Positions 34,377-42,800 of a stretch of 47,469 nt of DNA are shown here, one piece after another. The notes under the pieces were generated by a model, which was not told the DNA's origin, ran no database searches, and saw only the letters and a program-made list of their open reading frames with translations. The DNA is from Nevskia sp. (GTDB lineage: Bacteria > Pseudomonadota > Gammaproteobacteria > Nevskiales > Nevskiaceae): assembly GCA_031291075.1 (NCBI GenBank), contig JARLJS010000152.1:1-47469 (forward strand), in the 5' to 3' direction. Numbering within the stretch: position 1 is the first letter of the stretch; each line of letters starts with the position of its first letter. Made by a program: the position numbers and the translations under genes.

Positions 34377-37300
34377 CTAAGCCTCTACCCTCGCCTCATC
34401 CTGGCCGGCCAACTGCACGGCCTGCTGTACGTCCACGCTGACCAGCCGCGACACACCCGGCTCCTGCATCGTCACGCCGTGCAGGTGCTCGGCCAGCTCC
34501 ATGGTGATCTTGTTGTGCGTAATGATAATGAATTGAACGTTTTGCGACATTTCCCGCACGACTTCGCAAAAACGGCCGACGTTGGCGTCGTCCATGGGGG
34601 CGTCCACCTCGTCCATCAGGCAGAAGGGCGCCGGGTTGAGCTGGAACAGGGCCAGCAGCAGGGCCACCGCCACCATCGCCTTTTCGCCGCCCGACAGCAT
34701 CTGGATCGAACTGTTGCGCTTGCCCGGCGGCCGCGCCATCACCTTCACGCCGGTCTCCAGCAGGTCGTCGCCGGTCAGCTCCAGGTAGGCCTCGCCGCCG
34801 CCGAACAGCTGCGGGAACCGCGCCTTGAAGATGTCGTTGACCTTGTCGAAGGTGCTGCGGAAGCGTTCCTGGGTCTCGTGGTCGAGCTTGCGCATCGCCT
34901 CTTCCAGGGTGGCCAGGGCCTGGTTCACGTCGGCATGCTGCCCGGCCAGGTAAGCCTCGCGCTGCCGCCCCTCGTCCAGCTCCTGGATCGCGGCCAGGTT
35001 GATCGCGCCGAGGCGGTCGATGCGCCGGCCAAGGTGGGCCAGCTTGTCCTCCCACGCCTGGGCGGTGGCGTTGTCGTCCAGGCCGGGCGCCAGCTCGGCC
35101 CTGCCGTAGCCGGTCTCGGCGAACTGCGCCTCCACCCCGTCGCGGCGGGCGCGCAGGTTCTCGAACTCCAGCCGCAGGCGCTGCAACTGCTCCTGGGCGG
35201 CTTCCTTGCCCGCCTCGGCAGCGTGCACGGCGCGCACCGCCTCGGTCAGCGCCGCCTCGGCGGCGGTCTGCTTCTCGCGCGCCAGCCGCAGCCGTTCGCG
35301 CGCCGTCTGCACGGCACCGCGGGCGGCCTCGACCTGGGCGGCCTGTTCGGCGATAGGGGCGTCGAGTTCCTCGCCGGCGGCGTGGCGGGCGCTGCGCTGG
35401 CCTTCCGCCGCCTCGATCTGCTCCGCCAGCGAGCGCAGTGCCTGCTCCACCGCCGCTAGGGCGCTGTTCTGCCCCGCCAGGTGGATCTGGGCCTGGCCGC
35501 GCTGCTGCGCCGCGGCCTGCATCGCCGCGCGGGCCTGCTGCAGGGATTCGCGCGCGCCGCCCAGCGCGCGGTTGCGCTCGGCGCGCTCCGCCTGCAGTTG
35601 CTGCGCGGTCTGTTCCAGGCCGACCAGGCGGGCCCGGGCGTCCTCCAGCTCCTGCAGCTGCAGCTCCACCTGTGCCGCCAGCACCTCGATGTCCTGGGCC
35701 AGCGCGTTGATGCGCGCCTCGGTCTGTTCCAGGCGCACCGCCTGGGACTGCCGCTCGGCCATGCGCCGCGCCTGGCGCAGGCGCGACTGGTCGACCCGGT
35801 TGGAAAGGGTGCGCCGTTCGTTTTCCACCTGCGTCTGCCGCGCACGCAGCTCGTTCAGCTCGCGCTCGCGGGTCTGCACGCCCTGGCCATGCTCCTCCAC
35901 CTGCGTGCGCAACTGCTTCAGCAGCAGGCCGCGCGCGATCACGCCGGAGTGCTCCGGGTGCTGGCGCGGGTAGCGCAGCCAGGAACGGCCGCGCCAGATG
36001 CCGTCGGCGGTGATCACCGAGGTACCCGGAGCCAGCTCGGCGGCGATGCGCTGGGCTTCCTCGGGGGTCGCCGCGACGCGGATATGGGACAGCCAGTCCA
36101 GCACCGCGGCGGGACCCGACACCTTGGCCGCCAGCGAGTCGGCCGTCTCGGCCTGGCCGCCCTCGCCGTGCACCAGGGTGGCGCCGGCCTTGGGCCCGAC
36201 CGGCTGCGCGCCCTGCAGGGCCTGCCAGTCGGGCAGCACCGGGGCCTGCAGCAGGCCGCTCAGCACGTGCTCCACCGCGGTTTCCCAGCCCGGCTCGACC
36301 TGCAGCGACGAGGCCAGGCGCGGCAGCTCGGCCCAGCCGTGGCTGCGCAGCCAGCCGGTGAGCTCGGCGTCGTCCTCGCGCAGCGCGGCCTGTTGCAGAG
36401 TCTCCAGCGAGGCCAGCCGTCCGCGCGAGCTCTGCAGTGACTGGCGCAGCTCGTGCAGCGCGCTCTCCACGGCGGAACGCTGGTCGCGCAGCGCCTGCAG
36501 CTCGCGGTCGGTGTTCTGCAGCAGGCCCTGGGCTTCGCCCAGCTCCTGCTCCAGGGCTGCCAGCTCACGGTCGGCATCGACCAGCGCGGCCTGGATCGGA
36601 GCGGCGTCCATGGCGGCGCGCTCGCCCTGCAACCGGCGCAGGCGCTCGTCGGTCTGCTGGCGGGTGCGCTCCAGACCCTGCACCCGCACGCGTTCGCCCT
36701 CGGCTTCCAGCAACGGCGCCTGCGAGCGCTGGGAAAACTCCTCCCACAACGCTTGGGCGTCGGCCAGGTTCTGATCCGCCGCGGCGGCTTTCTCCTGCGT
36801 CTCCACTTCCTGCGCCTCGACAGCGGCCAGGCGCTCCTGCGCCGAAGCGACGGCGGCGGTGAGACTCTCCTGCCGCTGCTGCTCGAGCTGCCGGCGGCGC
36901 CCCAGCTCGGCGAGCTGCGCCTCCAGCTGCTCCAGCTCACGCACCCGCAGGTTTTTCATTTCGCGCGCATGGGCCAGGTTCTGCTCGTAGCGGGCCAGCG
37001 CGGCCTCCGCCTCGTAGACCTGACCCTGCTCGGCGTTGAGCGCCGAGCCGGCCTCGCGCACCCCGCCCTCGCTGGCGGTGCGGGTCTCCTCCGCCGCGAG
37101 CTGGGCGGCACGGGCGGCTTCGAGCGCCTGCTCGTGCTCGGCGATGGTGGCCTCCTGGGCCACCGCCTGGGCATCGAGGGCGCGCAACCGCAGCAGCAGG
37201 GCCTCCGCTTTAAGTCTGCGGTCTTCCTCTTTGAATTGCTTGTACTTTTCGGCGTTGGCTGCCTGCTTGGCCAGGACTTCGAGTCTTGCCGTAAGTTCGC

Positions 37301-37898
37301 TCTGCAAGTCCTGCACACGCGACAGGTTTTCGCGCGTCTGGCGGATCCGGTTCTCGGTCTCGCGCCGGCGCTCGCGGTACCTCGAAATACCGGCCGCCTC
37401 CTCCAGCCACTGCCGCAGTTCCTCCGGCTTGGCCTCGACCATCCGCGACACCATGCCCTGCTCGATGATGGCGTACTGGTTCTTGCCGCCCAGGCCGGTA
37501 CCGAGGAACAGGTCGGTGACGTCGCGCTTCAGGCACTTCTGGCCGTTGAGGTAGTACTGCGAACCGCCGTCCCGCGCCAGTTCGCGCCGCACCGAGATCT
37601 CCGCATAGGCGGCATAAGGCCCGGTGATCTGGAAATCGCTGTTATCGAACAGCAGCTCGACACTGGCGCGACCCGCCGGCTTGCGCGTGCGCGAGCCGTT
37701 GAAGATCACATCCTCGGTGTCGGTGCCGCGCAGGTTCTTGATGCTGGTTTCGCCCAGCACCCAGCGCACCGCGTCGATGATGTTGGACTTGCCGCAGCCG
37801 TTGGGGCCGACCACCGAGGTCAGGCGGCTCGGCAGCGGCAGGCTGCTGGGATCGACAAAGGATTTGAACCCGGCCAGCTTGATTCCGGATAAGCGCAT
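34377..37898 (-). CDS. smc: Chromosome partition protein Smc
   Basis: 1173 residues. ATPase of the Smc-ScpAB condensin that organises the chromosome. N-terminal head with Walker A VVGPNGCGKSNIIDAVRWVLG; two long coiled coils very rich in Gln, Glu, Ala and Arg (about residues 170-500 and 665-1000) around a hinge (GWAELPRLASSLQVEPGWE and GTSVITADGIWRGRSWLR); C-terminal head with signature LSGGEKAMVAVALLLALF and Walker B PFCLMDEVDAPMDDANVGRF. The presence of scpA and scpB at 26489-28119 completes the complex within this window. Confidence 0.97.
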   Translation of the reverse strand: MRLSGIKLAGFKSFVDPSSLPLPSRLTSVVGPNGCGKSNIIDAVRWVLGETSIKNLRGTDTEDVIFNGSRTRKPAGRASVELLFDNSDFQITGPYAAYAEISVRRELARDGGSQYYLNGQKCLKRDVTDLFLGTGLGGKNQYAIIEQGMVSRMVEAKPEELRQWLEEAAGISRYRERRRETENRIRQTRENLSRVQDLQSELTARLEVLAKQAANAEKYKQFKEEDRRLKAEALLLRLRALDAQAVAQEATIAEHEQALEAARAAQLAAEETRTASEGGVREAGSALNAEQGQVYEAEAALARYEQNLAHAREMKNLRVRELEQLEAQLAELGRRRQLEQQRQESLTAAVASAQERLAAVEAQEVETQEKAAAADQNLADAQALWEEFSQRSQAPLLEAEGERVRVQGLERTRQQTDERLRRLQGERAAMDAAPIQAALVDADRELAALEQELGEAQGLLQNTDRELQALRDQRSAVESALHELRQSLQSSRGRLASLETLQQAALREDDAELTGWLRSHGWAELPRLASSLQVEPGWETAVEHVLSGLLQAPVLPDWQALQGAQPVGPKAGATLVHGEGGQAETADSLAAKVSGPAAVLDWLSHIRVAATPEEAQRIAAELAPGTSVITADGIWRGRSWLRYPRQHPEHSGVIARGLLLKQLRTQVEEHGQGVQTRERELNELRARQTQVENERRTLSNRVDQSRLRQARRMAERQSQAVRLEQTEARINALAQDIEVLAAQVELQLQELEDARARLVGLEQTAQQLQAERAERNRALGGARESLQQARAAMQAAAQQRGQAQIHLAGQNSALAAVEQALRSLAEQIEAAEGQRSARHAAGEELDAPIAEQAAQVEAARGAVQTARERLRLAREKQTAAEAALTEAVRAVHAAEAGKEAAQEQLQRLRLEFENLRARRDGVEAQFAETGYGRAELAPGLDDNATAQAWEDKLAHLGRRIDRLGAINLAAIQELDEGRQREAYLAGQHADVNQALATLEEAMRKLDHETQERFRSTFDKVNDIFKARFPQLFGGGEAYLELTGDDLLETGVKVMARPPGKRNSSIQMLSGGEKAMVAVALLLALFQLNPAPFCLMDEVDAPMDDANVGRFCEVVREMSQNVQFIIITHNKITMELAEHLHGVTMQEPGVSRLVSVDVQQAVQLAGQDEARVEA

Positions 37899-37995
37899 GT
37901 ACGGCTTTTGTAATGTGGTGGCCGGAACGGCTTACTTGGTCCGCCCCGGCCGAGAGTTCTGGAAAGGGTTAGTTTAAAGGATTACGAGCGTGTGA

Positions 37996-38052
37996 CTAGG
38001 GCCTGTTGACCATTACTTTGGCAGTGCCAAAGTAATGGTCAACAGGCCCTAG
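37996..38052. repeat. Perfect 28-bp-arm palindrome, candidate miniature or relic transposon
   Basis: Arms 37996-38023 and 38025-38052 are exact reverse complements around a single G at 38024. The outermost bases on both sides are CTAG, and the inner arm starts GGGCCTGTTGACC. CTAG fits the YTAR four-base target duplication of IS5-type elements, in which case the arms would be terminal inverted repeats with almost nothing between them. It sits in the 195-base gap between divergent smc and queF. No T run follows, so it is not a standard terminator. Confidence 0.85.
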
Positions 38053-38093
38053 CCCGCCGGTGAACGCGCTTGCGCTTTGGCAGAATACGCGCC

Positions 38094-38525
38094 ATGCCGA
38101 CCAAACCCAGCAAGCAGCTCGACACCTTCCCCAACCCGAATCCCGGCCGCGACTTCGTGATCCGCATGCGCATGCCGGAGTTCACCTGCCTGTGCCCGAT
38201 GACCGGGCAACCGGACTTCGCCACCCTCTATCTTGAGTACGTGCCGGCGAAGCTGTGCGTGGAACTGAAGTCGCTCAAGCTCTACATCTGGAGCTTCCGC
38301 GACGAAGGCGCGTTCCACGAGGCGGTGACCAACCGTATCCTCGACGATCTGGTGGCCGCCACCAAGCCCCGGTTCATGCGCCTGACCGCGGTGTGGAACG
38401 TGCGCGGCGGCATCTACACCCACGTCGTGGCCGAGCACCGTGGACGCGGCTGGGCCCCCGCCACGCCGCTGCCGCCGGCGGCCTGGCAGGTCGATCCCAC
38501 CGGTGCCGGCCAGACTCCGGGCTAG
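38094..38525 (+). CDS. queF: NADPH-dependent 7-cyano-7-deazaguanine (preQ0) reductase
   Basis: 143 residues from ATG at 38094 (a TTG at 38070 is in frame but not needed). Reduces preQ0 to preQ1 in queuosine synthesis. Short unimodular QueF. Catalytic cysteine lies in [14 protein letters not shown] and the NADPH/substrate motif is [19 protein letters not shown] (family consensus has ESKSLK; here the E-S pair reads E-L). GGIYTHVV is near the C-terminus. Downstream ceramidase gene begins 5 bases after the stop. Confidence 0.95.
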   Translation: MPTKPSKQLDTFPNPNPGRDFVIRMRMPEFTCLCPMTGQPDFATLYLEYVPAKLCVELKSLKLYIWSFRDEGAFHEAVTNRILDDLVAATKPRFMRLTAVWNVRGGIYTHVVAEHRGRGWAPATPLPPAAWQVDPTGAGQTPG

Positions 38526-38530
38526 GAACC

Positions 38531-39193
38531 TTGGACCTGTCCGCGCCGATCCGCCAGTACTGCGAGCGCCTCGGCCCGGGGCTTTGGGCGGAGCCGCTCA
38601 ACGCCGTGTCCAACCTGGCCTTTCTGCTCGCCGCGGCGTGGCTGCTGTCACGCCCGTCGCGGCAGGCGCCGGCCTACGCGCGTGTGCTGGCGGTGCTGCT
38701 GTTCCTGATCGGCCTGGGCAGCCTTTCGTTCCACCTGTTCGCCACCGCCGGGACGGAAATCCTCGACGTGCTGTTCATCGCCCTCTACGTGCTGTTCTTC
38801 GTCGCCTGCTACTTCCGCCGCTTCGGCGCCTGGCCCTGGTGGGCGGCGCTGCTGGCTATGCCGGGCTTCGTGGTGTTCGGCGCGCTGGTGATGGCGCCGT
38901 TTCCCCAGGGCGCGCTGAACGGTTCGGTCGGCTATCTCCCCGCCCTGGCCGGTCTGGTCCTGATGGCCGGCTACCTCCTGGCGAAGCGCCGCCGTGGCGG
39001 AGGACCGCTCGCCGCCGCAGCGGCGATCTTCCTGGTATCGCTGTACCTGCGCACCGAGGACCGCGCCTGGTGCCTGAGCCTGCCGATCGGCACACACTGG
39101 CTGTGGCACTGCCTCAACGCGGGCACGCTGACGCTGGTCACGCTGAGCCTTGATTACGAACCCGACACCCGCCACGCCGGAGCATCCCCATGA
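38531..39193 (+). CDS. Ceramidase (alkaline ceramidase/CREST) family membrane protein
   Basis: 220 residues from TTG at 38531, with AGGAA close upstream. About seven hydrophobic segments. The CREST metal-hydrolase signatures are visible: AEPLNAVSNLAFLLAAAW, the Ser-x-x-His pattern in LGSLSFHLFAT, a following aspartate (EILDVLFIALY), and the C-terminal pair in THWLWHCLNAGTL. Family members hydrolyse ceramide amide bonds or similar lipids using a zinc ion. Bacterial substrates are largely unknown. It overlaps the next gene by 4 bases. Confidence 0.85.
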   Translation: MDLSAPIRQYCERLGPGLWAEPLNAVSNLAFLLAAAWLLSRPSRQAPAYARVLAVLLFLIGLGSLSFHLFATAGTEILDVLFIALYVLFFVACYFRRFGAWPWWAALLAMPGFVVFGALVMAPFPQGALNGSVGYLPALAGLVLMAGYLLAKRRRGGGPLAAAAAIFLVSLYLRTEDRAWCLSLPIGTHWLWHCLNAGTLTLVTLSLDYEPDTRHAGASP

Positions 39194-39540
39194 GCTTCTC
39201 CGAACTGCTGGAGTGGCAATGGCAGCACTACGACGCCAACCACCGCAACCGCAACAACCTGCTGATCCACATCCTGGCCGTGCCGCTGTTCTGGATCGGC
39301 GCGATCAATTTCGTGGTGCCGCTGGTGTTCGCCGGGCTGATCCATGCCCTCGGCGGAGCCATCCTGATGGGCCTGTCGCTGTTCGCCCAGTCCAAGGGCC
39401 ATGAACTGGAGGCGAACCCGCCGGAACCGTTCAAGGATCTGCGCGATTTCGCGCGCCGGGTGCTGGCCGAGCAGTTCGTGACGTTCCCGCGCTTCGTGCT
39501 CAGCGGCGGCTGGTGGCGCAATTTCAACGCCGCCGGCTGA
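39190..39540 (+). CDS. Mpo1-like / DUF962-type membrane protein
   Basis: 116 residues. The N-terminal LLEWQWQHYDANHRNRNNL with NLLIHILAVPLFWIGA matches the Mpo1/YGL010w family pattern (H-R-N-x-x-N...H...P), where yeast Mpo1 is an iron-dependent dioxygenase for 2-hydroxy fatty acids derived from phytosphingosine. Two hydrophobic stretches. ATGA overlap with the ceramidase-family gene suggests a shared role in long-chain lipid turnover. Family assignment comes from this short motif, so moderately sure. Confidence 0.7.
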   Translation: MSFSELLEWQWQHYDANHRNRNNLLIHILAVPLFWIGAINFVVPLVFAGLIHALGGAILMGLSLFAQSKGHELEANPPEPFKDLRDFARRVLAEQFVTFPRFVLSGGWWRNFNAAG

Positions 39541-39661
39541 AATCCGCGATCTCCCGGCGCTGCAAAAAGGCCTGCCAACAGCGTTCGCCACGTTGCATCC
39601 CGGCACGCGCGGCGTTTTCGCAATCCAGCGGCTTGAATCGGCAACCGCCTCAAAATATATC

Positions 39662-39690
39662 TTGACGAATGCCCGGACACGGAACAATGC
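39662..39690 (+). promoter_or_regulatory. Candidate sigma-70 promoter for the cyclase gene
   Basis: TTGACG at 39662-39667 and CAATGC at 39685-39690 are 17 bases apart; the -35 is good, the -10 poor. Transcription would start near 39697, leaving a leader of about 110 bases that contains the 9-bp palindrome at 39769-39789. The rest of the 269-base gap shows no gene. Confidence 0.4.
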
Positions 39691-39768
39691 TGGCGGGCCA
39701 TCGACTGCAATGATGGCGGGACCGCCCCGCAGGGCATCAAGGGCAGGTTGAATTCGAGGCCGTTTCGT

Positions 39769-39789
39769 CCGTCGGGCATGGCCCGACGG
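39769..39789 (+). promoter_or_regulatory. Perfect 9-bp hairpin in the cyclase leader
   Basis: CCGTCGGGC-ATG-GCCCGACGG forms a GC-rich stem with a three-base loop, 20 bases before the start codon at 39810. It could be an operator or could limit ribosome access to the start. Confidence 0.45.
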
Positions 39790-39809
39790 TTCGGCGGACA
39801 TGACAAGAC

Positions 39810-42800
39810 ATGGATTCCTTGCACAATCTGGCGAAGTACGTCCCGGACTGCTTGCTGAGGTCGCTTGCAAACGAGGGGTTCCGCGCCGAACCCCGGCAGC
39901 AGTGCCTTGACGGCGCCTTGCTGCTCACCGACATCGTCGGGTTCAGCAGCTTGACCGAGCATTTCGCCGCCCAGGGGCCGGAGGGCGCCGAGCACCTGTC
40001 CGGTCTGCTCGAGGGTTATTTCGGCTGCATGACCGAAATCGCGCTGGACCACGGCGGCGACGTGGTGGATTTCATGGGCGACGCCATCGCCGTGATGTGG
40101 GCGGACTCCGGCGACCTGCAGGCCGGCATCATGCGGGCGATCCAGTGCGGCCTGGCCATGCAGGCCGCGGCGGCGCAGCTCCAGGGCAACGCCGCCTGGA
40201 AGCTGGAACAGCGGGTGTCGGTGGCCGCCGGCCGGCTTTCCCTGTTCTCGGTGGGCGGCGCAGGGCATCGCTGGTACTGGGCCGTCGCCGGCGAACCCAC
40301 CCGCCTCGCCGCCGCCGCGCACGACCATGGCCGGCCGGGCGATGTCGTCGTCTGTGGCGACGCCTGGCGGGTGGTGCAGGAGCGCTGCCGGGGGCGGCCG
40401 CTGAGCGCCCGGCACTGGATCGTCGACGAGGTGCTGCAGCCGGAGGCGTGCGCCGCTGCCGAGGCGGTTCCCGACTCGGTGCTGCGCAACGGCGGCGTCG
40501 ACGCCTACCTCGGACCGTCCCTGATCGGGCGTTGCGGCGAATCCGGGCTGCCCTGGCCGGGCGAATTCCGCAGCGTGGCGACCGCGTTCATCGGCTTTCC
40601 GGACCTGAACGTCGGCAGCGACGACGCGGTGCAGCAGCTGCAGGCAGCCGTCGAGTGCCTGCAGTACGAGATCAGCCGCTTCGGCGGCAGCTTCGAACGC
40701 CTGCTGATGGACAACAAGGGCGTGACCATCCCGGCGGTCTTCGGCGTGCCGATGGCCACCTTCGGCAACGAACCCCTGCGGGCAGTGCGCACCGCGATGG
40801 CGGTGGTCGAAGGACTGCGCAGCCGCGGCATCGCGTGTTCGGTCGGGGTGACCTGGGGCCGCGTGTTCTGCCGCGACAGCGGCGGCCCGCGGCGGCGGCA
40901 CCTGGGCCTGGTCGGCTCGTCCATCAACCTGGCGGCACGACTGATGCAGTCCTCGTCCGGCAGCGTGCTCTGCGACGCGGCGGTGCGCGACGCCACCGAG
41001 CACTGGCTCGAGTTCGCGGAACGTTCGCCGCTGACGGTGAAGTCCATGACGCTGCCGGTGCGGGTGTTCTCGCCCGGGCTGAAGCTTTCGCCGAGCCTGG
41101 CCCGTTTTGACACGCCGGTCTTTGGCCGCGACATGGAGAAGGGGCTGATCGACGAGTGGATCGGCGACCTGATCCGCTGCCGTGGCGGCGCGCTGACCAT
41201 CGTCGGCGAAGCCGGCATCGGCAAATCGACCCTGCTCGCCTTCGCCGCGGCGCACGCCCGCGAACGCGGCGTGCGGGTGCTCGAATGCGCCGGCTCGATG
41301 CTGGAGTCGGCCACGCCCTACTTCCCCTGGCGCCAGCTGCTGACGCAACTGCTGGGCGGCGTCGATCCTCCCGCCATGGCGCAGACGGCGGCGGGCCGCC
41401 TGGCCAACGCGCCGCGCCTGTGGGCCTGCGCGGCGCTGCTCAACGACATCCTGCCGCTGGGCCTGCCCGGCGGCGAGGCCACCGGACAGATGTCCGGCGA
41501 AGCGCGCGCCGCCTCGCTGCAGGCCCTGGTGGTGCACCTGCTGCGCGAGCTCGCACTGGAACGGCCGGTCCTGCTGATCGCCGATGACCTGCACTGGTTC
41601 GACGAAGCCTCGGCCACGCTGCTCGCCGGAGCGGCCGCGACCCTGCCCGGCATCCTCATGCTCGCCGGCCTGCGCGTGGGGCCGCATGCGCCGGCCAACC
41701 CGCCCCTGGCCGAGTTCGGAACCATGCTGCCGCTGGCCGCGCTGTCGCGTGAAGCCATGCCCGGATTCCTGGCCCACAAGCTCGGCGTGGGCGAGGTTCC
41801 GGAGGCCTTGTGCGACTTCGTCCATACGCGCACCGACGGCAACCCGTTCTTCAGCGAGGAAGTGGCCCTGGCGCTGCGCGGCTCCGGCGCCATCGACGTC
41901 GAGGAAGGCCGCTGCAGCCTGCCGCAGGGCCTGGAAGCGGCGGCGGCCCCTTCCGCCGCACCGATCAGCCTGCACGCGGTGGTGCTGAGCCGCGTCGACG
42001 CCCTGCCCCAGGCGACGCAGCACGTCCTCAAGCTGGCGAGCGTGCTCGGACAGGAATTTTCGGTGGAGTCCCTGTGCGAAATCCACCCGGACGGCCAGGC
42101 CGCCGAGATCGGGCCGCTGCTGGATTCCCTGCATGCGGGCCAGCTGCTCCGCCGCCGCGCAGATGGCCAGCCGCGCTATACCTTCAAGCACGCGATCCTG
42201 CAGGACGTGGTCTACGACCTGCTGCCGTTTGCGCAGCGCCGCGAACTGCACCGGCGCTTGGCGCTCGCCATCGAGCGCCAAGCGGCCGGCCGGCCGGAAC
42301 GCGTCTACGCCCTGCTGGCGCTGCACTGGGAGCGCGCCGCCCACTATCCGGTCGCACTCGATTACCTGGAAAAAGCCGCGCGCTTTTCGTTCCAGAACTA
42401 CGCCAACCGGGAAGCCATTGCCCACCTGCAGCATGCGTTCCAGCTGTCGCTCAAATCCGGCGTGGTGGTGGACCGCCTCAGGCGCAGCATCTGGTGCGGC
42501 CTGCTCGGCGACGCCCACCACGAATTGTCCGAATACCTGGCGGCCTACCGCTACTTCACCCGGTGCCTTGACGGACTGGGCCACGCACCGCCGAGGTTCG
42601 CCCCGGCGATCGTATCGAAGCTGCTGTGGCAGTCGGTGCTGCAGCTCGGCCTGCGTCTCGGCTGGGTCAAGACCACCGCGCTTACGGCCCGCTCGGATTC
42701 CGGCACCAGAATCGCATCTCATGTGCTGTGGAAGCACTCCGAAGTCGGCTACTACCAGAACCGCATGCTGTCGGCGATCTGCTCCATGCTGCAGGCGATG

